DNA of 64,000 nt from Psilocybe azurescens. Taxonomy: Eukaryota; Basidiomycota; Agaricomycetes; Agaricales; Agrocybaceae. A program made the position numbers and the translations under genes. The notes beneath the pieces are model-generated. The model made no database searches and had not been told where the DNA came from. It worked only from the letters and a program-made list of their open reading frames with translations. Shown piece after piece: positions 45,448-54,948 of this stretch (the stretch's first letter is position 1; the number at the start of each line of letters is the position of its first letter). The stretch lies in contig JAJIRX010000831.1 in the NCBI GenBank assembly GCA_023853785.1, forward strand, positions 41,938-105,937, in the 5' to 3' direction.

Positions 45448-46544
45448 ATGGCCCAACAATTTCAACGTACTGAAGGAGTTGTCTATGTCGTGATAGGTGG
45501 AGATAACCCAGGGGTCCATCGTACATGGTAAATTGAACCTGTTGTTCATCGAATTCTGCTCTCACCATCACCTTTAAGCCCTTTCATACAGACTGGGAAG
45601 GATGCACCGACGTGGCCTGTTGTCTTCAAAATGGATGACATCGAAGCTGCAAATGCCATTGCTACTGTACACCAGACGATAGAAGATGGCATTGGCTTCG
45701 AGGCAATACCTTTCAAGTGGCGAGATGGATCATGAATAACAAGGACGTCCACGAGCTCTCGAAGCAGGATGAAATCGCTGGTGCCTACTACCCTCTTGTT
45801 TCTGGGAAAGGGTCTTCTATGGTTTATCGATCAGCGTCAGTCCGTGCTTTGCTTACTTAGTAATGAGGTGATACTGATGTCTTACAGGGACGAAGTTATA
45901 GCTAAAGTTCAAGGAGAACTGTACCCAAGCTTCAAACGTCTTGAGAACTTCCAGGAGGGGCTAGCTTGGATGATCCTTCGGGCGAAGGGCGTTGATCGTT
46001 TCTCTTGGACTCCGAAACCTATAACTAAGAACTGGACATCACCTTCAAAACCTGCTACTCAGCGGAAAGAGGCAAGGCCTAGGCTGTTACCTCTATCGTC
46101 GAGTTCCCAGGGACCCAACACCGGTATGTGCATATGATAAAATGTTCTTCTTATCGTTATGACACATCTTCTATAGAGCGGGCATCGAGCTCAAGCTCAT
46201 CGTCAACTTCAATGTTCCAGTCACCCTCACAAGAGAACACCATCTACGATGTTAATTCACATTTAGGGCAAAGAATCTGGACTCATGTTCGAACGATCTG
46301 TGGAATTGTTAAGACCCACTTCAGCCAACCCCCTATTGACAATACCCAAGAGATGCCGCCAAATTTCAATGCATTTGCCAATTGGTATTTTAAGTCGCAT
46401 GGCTATACATCATCAACTCTCTGGATTTTCTTCCACATATGGGGTTCGAACAAGGACAGTGAGGACAAGTTTGTTGATGCTCTTTGGAACTATGGGGTGC
46501 CTCGGACCGAGGCTGAATGGATTGGGTCGTTACTATACAAATAG
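45448..46544 (+). CDS. Protein with RNase H1 N-terminal (viroplasmin-like) segments
   Basis: The ATG at 45448 gives EGVVYVVIGGDNPGVHRTW, then an intron, then PTWPVVFKMDDIEAANAIA. This is the YVVxxGxxPGV-x-x-W ... FK-x-x-x-x-EA pattern of the small RNase H1 N-terminal/caulimovirus VI-type domain, which binds RNA-DNA hybrids. A second, similar segment follows: AYYPLVSGKGSSMVYRS, an intron (45838-45888), then YPSFKRLENFQEGLAWMILRA. A Ser-rich linker (46180-46215) leads to a unique C-terminal part (FNAFANWYFKSHGYTSSTLW, EDKFVDALWNYGVPRTEAEW) ending at 46544. The RNase H catalytic domain is absent. The exon borders of the first intron are approximate. A nucleic-acid-binding role is inferred from the fold only. 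Confidence 0.55.
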
Positions 46545-46576
46545 TATTATCTATTATTACCTATGAACATGTTAGA

Positions 46577-47830
46577 TCATGCAGACCACATTTTAAGCAG
46601 AAAAGAAACATACTTGTCTTCGGCCAAATGAGGCGGCACGTCCTGCAGTGCTTTAACAATCGGTTCAATACGTCCGCTGAACTCATGATTCTCCAGGGCC
46701 TTGGAATCTGCAATATGAAAATCGTTGGGTGCAATTAATGGGACCAACAAATTGAACAAAAAAAAAAAAAGGAAGACAGAAGATGTTAGCCTGGGGAATA
46801 GATATATGCTCCTCAAAATGCTACGTACACGTCCATTGACCACTAACGCCCGATTGGCTAGGATGAGGTGGAGTTCCCTAGACACGAGTCGACTGGTCTT
46901 CACATAATCCACATACTCCTCTTCCACAATATCGCCCAGAACAACTCCTCCTGTCAACTCCTCGAATGCACTGTACTTTTGATAGATATCTGAGTACTCT
47001 CTGTAGGACCCGCAAACCCATCCAAGCCGAGAGCTGATAGAAGAGAGCGACGATGCGGCCTTAGCGAGCAGCTCCCGAGTGTAGAGGTGGGCAAATAGCC
47101 ATGTCGCAGGACCTGATCTGGATGCATTATTAGGACTCCTCACGATGGATGGATTGTGGATGAAAGCTATCCGTGTTTTACTTTCCGCAGTCTGAAATAA
47201 ATCAGTCAGGGAGAAAGATGATGAAAAATAATGGCAATAGTCACCAGAGAAGAGATAGCTTCTTGCACTAGACCAAGAGCATCTTCAGTATCAAAATCTG
47301 CGACTACGAAAAGACTTTCGGAAATAGACTCGGCCCCAGCAGCTTATGAAAGAAAAAAAAAATAAGATGTAGGGCAAAAGACGGACAGACAAACACCTAT
47401 GAGGATAGAAATATGGAAGGATAGATATATTTGTTGTGGCGTTTGCTTGTGGCTGGAAGATCGTAAAAGTGGTTTCCCATTGTCTCGCGTTCTGCGTCGT
47501 CTGCTAGAGACCCTGAGTACACCTATAGGATATCGGTTATGGAAATGCAGGATGTCATGAAGTATGCGAGCCAGTGAGGTGGCATATTTTGGGAAGTTTT
47601 GGGAAAGGTGGGTGAGGACGTCGAGAGGATCAGAGGATTCTGCAATAATTTGTGCTGCCTTCCCGCCGAGTCCTTAGGAACGGTATTTGTCAGGATAATA
47701 AATCATCTAAATGAATATAAGGCGCACCATCAAGTTCTTCCTCTGATAATGGGACATCCAGCCTTGGGGTGGTGAGGTTGTAGTTCAAGGAAGTTGGAAG
47801 AGGCCAGCGACAGCGTTGAATATAGCCGTC
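46577..47830 (-). pseudogene. UGGT: UDP-glucose:glycoprotein glucosyltransferase fragment
   Basis: Minus-strand exons match the thioredoxin-like sensor half of UGGT, the ER folding sensor: VPLSEEELDG (47735), then GLGGKAAQIIAESSDPLDVLTHL and NFPKYATSLARIL (47670-47540). Next are SLFVVADFDTEDALGLVQEA (47320-47270), TRIAFIHNPS, SGPATWLFAHLYTRELLAKA (47110-47060), TSRLVSRELHLILANRALVVNGR (46900-46830) and LENHEFSGRIEPIVKALQDV (46710-46650). The N-terminal signal peptide and first sensor domains, and the whole C-terminal GT24 glucosyltransferase domain, are missing. The frame runs into a stop at 46577 right after AEDK. It neighbours other truncated housekeeping genes. Family recognition is good from the collinear motifs; the upstream limit (47830) is approximate. 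Confidence 0.68.
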
Positions 47831-48173
47831 CGGGGTGATCGCCATACGATAATATCAGGAGGAGCAACCAATGTGAAGACTTCGTTTCGTGGTCCCCTAG
47901 TCAGTAGCTCTAGTGTATATGATCAGCCTGGTCGAAAGATAATGGTGAAACGGCATTATGGGAAATATCGCTGGTCGCACCTCGATGCGTCAACCAAATT
48001 CTGAGTTTATTTATCAGATAAGATAAGTTAACATCATAAGATTTCAATAGAAGCACGTGACTAAGATTTTCATCCCCCTTAGGTGTCGATTTCCGCCTTT
48101 GTGGCCGACTAAATCGTAGGGTTATATGCCTTCTTCACTTTTCTAAAGCACCAGTTGCTTTCTTATGTTTACA

Positions 48174-48958
48174 GTCACGGAGTTTGTGGCAGATCCTGCT
48201 GTGCATCGTATTTTCTGTTCTAATTGCGGTACGATCTGTTCTTGATCTCATTCCAAAACAATAGCCATTGATCTTCGATTTTAGGAACACCCATCGTCCC
48301 AAATTCTGACAATCTATGTGTTTTTTGCTTGAGGAATACGTGAGTGTACTTTTGGTCGTTGTTATTCGCTATCTTACTTTTTTATAGCGTCGATATCACG
48401 GAAGGAATCCCTAAATAAGGTGCATTTGTTGTATGAATTATTCATCCAGTGTACTAACCAGCGATTTTGCAGGTGCTGTATCATTCTGTCGAAATTGTGA
48501 AAGATTCTTGGCTCTTCCTACATCATCGACACTACAGCGACCAGAATCAGCATGACTTCGAGTCGTCAGGCCCCACTAACCAAGTGTTCCACATACGCAC
48601 GCACCTCCGTGTGATCCTCCAGCTCGGCGACCCCGCGCCCGACTACTTCCTCACCAACGCCAATTACAACGCGGACAACTTAGCGAAGCCGCTTCGTATC
48701 GCCGGATACCCGACATCATCCTCGTGAAGAAGACGTACCTGAACAGGCGGAAGAAGAGCAAGTCCAGGAACTGGAAACTTCGTAGTACTGCGAAGGAGGC
48801 GGGCGAGGTGGACGAGACCAGCGGCGCGTCGCGGCGCCATTAGACGCATGGGAGGCCGCTGACCAAAAGAAGGTTGAGAAAGTCCACGAAATCTTCTTCT
48901 GCGACGTCGAAGATCCAGAGCTCCGTTCTGGTATCAACTGTACAAGGCTCCTGAAGTA
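48174..48958 (+). pseudogene. NMD3: NMD3 with its central part deleted
   Basis: NMD3 is the adaptor that exports 60S ribosomal subunits. Four short exons give the N-terminal zinc-binding start: HRIFCSNCG, VPNSDNLCVFCLRNT, VDITEGIPK and AVSFCRNCERF (48174-48520). Then, without the roughly 300 residues of the central domain, the sequence jumps to the C-terminal part: FESSGPTNQVFHIRTHLRV, LGDPAPDYFLTNANYN, DIILVKKTYLNRRKKSKSRN and WKLRSTAKE (48555-48800). The acidic tail follows: VEDPELRSGIN and LYKAPE (48900-48958). The two halves are in different frames, and the tail has further slips. The collinear start and end with a missing middle show an internal deletion in a DNA-level copy, since introns are still present. 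Confidence 0.78.
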
Positions 48959-49137
48959 GTGGCAAAGGACATTTGTAGGCTGTGTCCCGAGATCTTTGGC
49001 CCTCTTGTTTCCTTTCCACCACCATCCCACAACTATAATGCGCCGCTACATCGGCATCCACACCATTTCTCGTCCGCACCGTCTGCTTCCGAGGCTACCC
49101 CCGCCCGCCAACATGCGACGGCTGGTGCGCTACAGCT

Positions 49138-49639
49138 ATGGCTATCTGGATCCGCTTCGCAGATGTCACCCGTCAGCTCATTCGCACCCGCGCACACCAC
49201 TGTCTTTACCCTGGTGCCACATTTCAAGGGCACGCAAAGAGCGGCAGGAACAGCTACGACGTCAACGTGACTATCGTGGTACGTCCCTCTCTCTTGCAAT
49301 GGTGTTATGACTTCCGTTAGCTGAATATTTCTCTGTGAACTTTTCCCTTGATTCCTTAAATTTATCTAGGATGTCAATTTCGCGAGCGTCGACTTTGCGT
49401 GGCTATCTCAGGATTCGCGGGTTGACAGACGATTGGCCAGAACTGGCTACTTATTTCGATGCCGAAATTATCGGGAATCGGTATGGGTTTCTCACTCAAA
49501 ACTGGGGGGCGTCGCAGCACGAGGACATCGTGCACTGGTCCCGCTTCCCGCATTCAAACACATCAGGCACGAAGCCCAGCGTCCGCATATGACGCTCGAG
49601 GACAGGGATCGCGGTGTTGTGTTTATGAGGTGGAAGGAA
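49138..49639 (+). pseudogene. GID4: GID4/VID24 (CTLH E3 ligase substrate receptor) fragment
   Basis: The plus strand reads LYPGATFQGHAKSGRNSYDV (about 49200-49262) and, after an intron (GTACGT...CTAG), STLRGYLRIRGLTDDWPELATY, AEIIGNRYGFLTQNWGA and HEDIVHWSRFPAF in two frames, then DRDRGVVFMRWKE, ending at 49639. LYPG, SYDV, GYLxIxGLT, EIIG and FMRWKE are hallmarks of the Vid24/GID4 beta-barrel that recognises Pro/N-degrons. The C-terminal part after RWKE is missing because the sequence changes at 49640 into antisense PWP1. At least one frameshift lies near 49540. Confidence 0.78.
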
Positions 49640-50465
49640 CCAGATCTCGATCTCTGGGTCAAGCGTGCCAACGTCGATGTATTTTCCAAACCCAGACGTG
49701 TTAGGACCGTGCTGTGCGTTGGAGGAAGATGAGGAGGGAGAGAAATCGAGCCATTCGAGGCAAAGAGGGAAATTGGGCAGCATGAGATCATGGTGGGCGT
49801 ATAAATTTTCTTGTGACTCGTCGTAGACGTAGATCTCAAGCTGGGAAATCTCGTCTTCAGTTTTGGCGATAACGATGAGGTTGTCTGTGGGCAAAACTTC
49901 TAGTTCTTCACGCTCGCCGTCGTCTTGCTTGAAAACAGGTCGTTGAGTTTCAGAGGAGCAAAGAGAGAAAAATAATATACATCTTTGAGGGTAATGTAAG
50001 GATCTTCTTCGTTGTCCTTGTAGTATGTCAATCCCTTGATATTACTGAAAGGACCGACGGCTAAGAAAAAAGAAAAAAGCAACAGAATCAAAATCACCAA
50101 CTGTTATTGCACGCAATCAAAATCTAATTGCTCACCAGTGGTTTGCGCATCATTGTCATGGTCATCCAGATTGTACTCTGCCAGGTCGTCTGCCTTTGAT
50201 TTTGGGATAGCAGCAGAGTCGACATCCATAGCTTCATCGTCCTCACTAAATTATGAAAGGAAAAAAAAACAATTAATTGCTCAAAAATCGACAGACATTT
50301 TGCGTACTCTACCCAATTGTCCTCATCGTCCTCATCCGCATTATCATCAGCCTCTTCACCCTCCCCGCCCTTTCCCATTTCCTGAGCAGCCAAATGAGCG
50401 CGTTCCAATTCGATCCGCTGCATCCTCGAGCTCGATCCGGGCAATGGCGTGGCTTTGGCTACCAA
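49640..50465 (-). pseudogene. PWP1: PWP1 (ribosome-biogenesis WD40 protein) N-terminal fragment
   Basis: On the minus strand, RIELERAHLAAQEMGKG leads to an acidic stretch with DEDDEDNWVE (50450-50320). After an intron comes an EDDEAMDVDSAAIPKSKADD block (50245-50175), then AEYNLDD, FSNIKGLTYYKDNEEDPYI (50060-50010), LPTDNLIVIAKTEDEISQLEIYVYD (49895-49825) and LPNFPLCLEWLDF, ending in VGTLDPEIEIW at 49640. This is the first WD blade of PWP1; all later blades are missing. The text after EIW is simply the reverse complement of GID4. The start methionine exon is not seen. PWP1 helps assemble 60S precursors. Confidence 0.75.
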
Positions 50466-50630
50466 AAGCGGAGTAAGGACGCAATGACAGTGAAGAAGTG
50501 CAGCGCAATCGAGAATTAAGCTTAATATTTGCTGTCGTTTTACTCTCAAGCCCCAGAACATACAATCTGGTCTCTTTGAACCTACCAGCTATCTTCAACT
50601 CTTACAACAACCATCCTAATATCTCTCATT

Positions 50631-51290
50631 ATGTATGATTCACTCGACACAGATCTGGCCATGACGATTTTCTTCTACAAAGAAGACTTTCCCTCCTACA
50701 CTCCAGCATCCGTTACCAAACTATTCAATAAAGTTATTCTCCCCTGTCTCAAGCTTGGAGAGGACGACTTCTCGTCGTTGATGTTCGCCCCAAGAAAAAG
50801 TCCAGGAAAGGCTCGAGGGGAGGTCGGAAAAGGCTACAAGGGAGGTGAGGAGGGAGTGGAGACTGAGGAGGGAGATATAGGGCAGGGAGATGAGCGTAAC
50901 GATAAGGACGAGGACTCAGAACAGAGGTTCAAGTCCATGTTTTGTTGGAGTCAATACGAACTTCGTGCTAAGGTGAGTGAACTCCTTGAGTCGTGTGTGC
51001 GAGCAATATCGTTAATCGGTACTTACAGGTCGAGCCACTTACTTGTTCTCGATGGACAGTTTGAATCCCTGCAAGTAGAAATTATCGATTTTGCACATAA
51101 CTATGTGCAATCTGCTCGTGTATTCCCTGCATACACCGGTTTGAGACCCATTTTCGTGCATGACGATGCGTGGATCATCGAGAAAAGACTCTTGGGCCGT
51201 ACTCTCGTTTCCGTAAAGTTCGTAAGTCCGTTTGCTATTCACAGCCCCAATATTTATTTCCATTCTAGTGTTTATCTCTAGGCAGGGATA
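50631..51290 (+). CDS. Unidentified gene fragment, divergent from PWP1
   Basis: The ATG at 50631 gives MYDSLDTDLAMTIFFYKED, ASVTKLFNKVILPCLKL, a Lys/Glu/Gly-rich loop, KSMFCWSQYELRAK, and then either reads through or splices a 56-base GTGAGT...ACAG intron. It continues SSHLLVLDGQFESLQVEII, VFPAYTGLRPIFVHDDAWI and RTLVSVKF before a GTAAGT donor near 51221. The composition is that of a real globular protein and the frame is open throughout. I do not recognise it. The similarity to host genes around it suggests another truncated gene. Confidence 0.5.
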
Positions 51291-51488
51291 CAATATATCT
51301 CATTCTTCAATATCTTGCAATCCTCCGCTATTTTTTGTTATCCAAGTATTAGTCGCTTTGATGTTGTCTGATGTTATCCGTCTTCTTGCACCAATGTACA
51401 TAATATATTGTAAATATCGTATGCCTAATGTACTCCTAACTTTCATTTGAAAGACGCGTCTCGCACAACATGTGTGTCATGTGGCTTT

Positions 51489-51802
51489 GGAAAACATATC
51501 ATTTGAGATAATATTTTAGCTGGCTTACAGCGGTAACATGCTTACAAGCTAAATTAATTCATGATTTGCAAAATAAAATTTTTTAAATCATCTATCGGAT
51601 CCGAGAACTTAGTTGAAATTTACTCTAGGAAATAAGTTGAAATAAATTCTTGGAGCAAATATTGGAATTGAGTGCAGATTAGATTTGAACTATTTCTTGA
51701 CATAAAATCTTAGAGTAAATTGTAATATTTAGTTAAACTTTTACTCATGATCAAAATTTATATAAATTCTTAGATTTTATAAGCCAATGTCCGCGGTGTA
51801 TG
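51489..51802. repeat. AT-rich dispersed repeat, copy 2 (inverted)
   Basis: This is the reverse complement of 21072-21382. The shared block starts with GGAAAACATATCATTTGAGA and ends TAAGCCAATGTCCGCGGTGT. After 51802 the sequence no longer follows the Helitron coding region. This copy closes the right side of the gene-fragment mosaic. Confidence 0.8.
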
Positions 51803-52350
51803 TGGGGCCCAAATTGTAGGAGATCTCAAATAAATTTCAACTTACTATAATTTAACATGTTACATTACTGTTTTGATCGAAAATACACCTGTACTCAGCA
51901 CAAAATAAAATAAAATTTTACTACAAATTTATAGACCTGAGTAGTAGCTACAATATACAAAAGAATTTATGTTAATAGGTGCAAAAATCAATGTGAAAAG
52001 TGAGAATTACCGTTGAAGTGTAACACCGGCTAGTTGTGTCACAGTAGCTGGTGGATGCCTGTAGTCACTTTCACCCAACCACACGGAATCACGAGATTCT
52101 GCCTCCTCAAATCATCTGAATCACTTGAAAGCTCTAGATTTGCCAATTATGAAGTGCATCATTCAGCAAAAAATAACTCGGGAGAAGCCGGTTTTACAAA
52201 AGCAATTCACGTTCACATCACGTTATTAAAGACAAAAACAGGAAATATATTTGCACAAAGATAGATTCTTGACATTGTGCCCTCACTGGGTCTCTGTGTA
52301 AAAGAACAAGTCTTTACTTACATAAAGGACTCGTAATGTAAAGGACTTGT
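51803..52350. other. AT-rich spacer, no gene
   Basis: No coding motifs. The last 40 bases carry small repeats (AAAGGACT/AAAGGACTTG) directly before the duplicated segment begins. Confidence 0.45.
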
Positions 52351-54948
52351 AATAAAAGATCTGCTCTTACCAGTCCTTGGTTTCTTACATCGACAAATGA
52401 CATTTAAACTACACTGAAATACTCCTCAAATATTGAAACAAACTTTGAACACTACTTGAATATCACCATATTGGCATTAACAACTTGACCTTCGACCACC
52501 ATTTCTTTTCTGGACAAGGGAACAAAGTATTTTTGAGATCACGGATCAGGTGAAGCATACTCTGAAATGTTTTGAGACGTGCGAGCACTGTGAGGGTCAG
52601 TATGGAAAGAATGTACAAGATGGCTAGTGAGTGGATAATATATATATATTTTCAACTTCGTATCTAGAATTTTCTCAGTGTCGACTTACAAACGACCCAG
52701 CTTAATTCAAGATTCTTAAGAAAAGCAGGTCATCAAGTTCAGAACAAGGGGGTGGCAGAATGTGGAAGTTGTACCAACACTCACATCTTTTTTTTCAGGC
52801 AAGCCAGGTACCCCCTCCCCCCCCCCTCCTGCCTATTATGGTATGTTTTCGACACATATATGTTTTTTTCTGTAAATATGTGTTTTCTTGTGACTTTTCG
52901 AGTGTTTTCTAAGAAAGATAATATACTATGTCATTCTGGAATCTGTTATTTGTTGTCCAAATCAAGGTATTAAAACTGCAAGAGGAAGCCAGAAGAGATT
53001 CAAATTTTTTGCATAGACAAGAAAGACAATAGTCATGAGTATACAGTAAAAATGACATGTCCAGAACACCCTCAGAGTCATTGAAATTGCTGTTGAAGCT
53101 AGAGGTGAGGCCTTTGAAGCTCATCCGCAATGGTTCTGAAGGAAAATAGCGAAGTCATAACTTTTTTTTCGGCAGCCGGTCAGACCCCCCTCCCACCCTA
53201 TGTTCGGGATCCATGTTCCGCCACCCCTTGGTTCAGAACGTCAAACCTGTAAGAGGGCTGGAGTCCCGTCGAGGCTTGACAGTTTGACAGGTCTGTCAAA
53301 CCATCTATGGACCAGGGAGTTCCTATATTGGGACCGTACAATCGCTATCCATCCATCCATCCAATCCAAGGTTTGGGTAGTCGCTTGAGAGTCATCTGCT
53401 GGGAATACTGTATCCTAGATTATTAGTGGGAGGCATGTTCAGTGAGTGAATTTCAAAGGCCACTACCAAATATCTCCGGGTCTGAAGATTTTAATGTTAT
53501 AGGGACTTGCCTTTATCATACTGGTCTATTCTTGAACCCGTTATTTCCGTGACAACTGTGCGAGGAAACCAATGTGGGATCGGCGCCAGGTGTCTCTGTC
53601 GCTTTCTCTCATTTCCTTCTTTCCTAACCATGGCCTCCTCCAGCTCCAAGAAGACAAAATGGCCTATCTGGGATCGGTTAAAAGGCAAGGGCTCCCGATC
53701 AACCGCGATTAGTGAAATAGGTGCAAATGATCCCACTTCACACCCGCCCAGTCCCTCGATTGCTCCGGAGGAAGACAGTGCAATTCTCCTGTCTATTCAA
53801 TCGAATGCTGCCTCGGAGGAAGGCCTTGGAATGTCTGCACATTCGCTGCTTCACCCAGATGTGAAGGAGGGCTTGGGGATAGCTGGGAGATTCGTGCAAA
53901 CCCTCCTCAAGAAACTTCCGGATTGTATCGACGGCAATCCAGTCAAGATGGCGTTTTCCATTGTTAAGACAATCATCGAAATAAAAGATGTGCGTGATCC
54001 TGCGTGTTTCTAGATCTCTGTTTGAATATTGGCCCTGTAGGAGATAGGCGATAACAAAGATCTGCTGACAGAAAGGCTTCAAAGAACAAAGCTACTACTG
54101 AGCGACGCGATTGGAAAGGTGGAATTGGACGACTCGGAAGATGTCAGGAAGGAAATAGAGGACTACAAAAGTGTGTCTTGTGAACATAGTAATTGGAATC
54201 GGCGTCGAAGTATTCTTTCTAGAAATATCCAAGAACAAAATGCGCAACTGGCACGCATTACGCAGGAACTGGAGTCCATAGTTCGGAACATCGACTACGA
54301 AAACTATAAGAAGAGAATCAATACGATTTGCACGTCCGTCGACGAGACGACAAATGTATTTATGGTACGATCTTCAGAGTTACGGTTGATGATGTATATG
54401 CTGATAAAACTTGCAGCTGAATATGCAAATCGAAATCAGGAAAACGACGGCCAAGATGCACGAGCAGATGAAAGTGGGTATAATCGCATTTGCGCATATG
54501 GTTCGTGTTGATTGAATGGACAGGAAGAGAAACAGGCGCGACAGGAAGAACAGCAAGAGCGATGGATGTTATCACTCCAAGGTCTCAATCCCTCCCGCAA
54601 GGCCGACCACAGGACAGTACTAGAAGGACAGAGCCTGAAGAGGGAAACATGCGCAGAAGGCACTCGCGTCAAGATCCTGGAAGGCATCACCAACTGGGCC
54701 AACGATCACACAATCAACAGCCCGCGCGTCTTTTGGTTAACAGGTCAAGCAGGCTCTGGAAAAACTACGATCGCGTATACTATAGCCAAGCGATTTGAGA
54801 GGGGGCAACCTACAATCTTGGGCGCCAGCTTTTTGTGTTCTCGACACTTCGATGAAACAAGAAGTCTTAATCGCATTCTCCCCACCATTGCCTACCAGCT
54901 CTCCTACAAGTGCGGATCCTACGTGTCAGCATTGCACGCTCAATTGGC
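52351..54948 (+). repeat. Duplicated segment, copy 1 (left part)
   Basis: From AATAAAAGATCTGCTCTTACC onward the sequence matches 61894-64000 almost base for base. Substitutions, small indels and one 494-base difference (the insertion at 52746 with its repeated site) separate them. The match covers the promoter region and the 5' half of the NACHT-WD40 gene and continues to the window end in copy 2. Confidence 0.93.
52746..53230. mobile_element. 485-bp MITE-like insertion with TIRs and target duplication
   Basis: The ends are inverted: AAGGGGGTGGCAGAATGTGG on the left and, read from the other strand, CAAGGGGTGGCGGAACATGG on the right. The site GTTCAGAAC is present on both sides (52737-52745 and 53231-53239). 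The paralogous segment at about 62264-62275 has the site once, without the element. No transposase is encoded; poly-C and poly-T runs lie inside. It is therefore a non-autonomous TIR element that inserted after the segment was duplicated, or was lost from the other copy. Confidence 0.82.

Noticed and set aside
51232..51450. Hydrophobic plus frame as a membrane protein
   Set aside because: AT-rich, no start context, follows a splice donor of the preceding fragment; probably chance.
52752..52973. Open frame inside the 485-bp insertion as a transposase piece
   Set aside because: Short, driven by poly-T and poly-C runs, no transposase motif. The insertion is non-autonomous.
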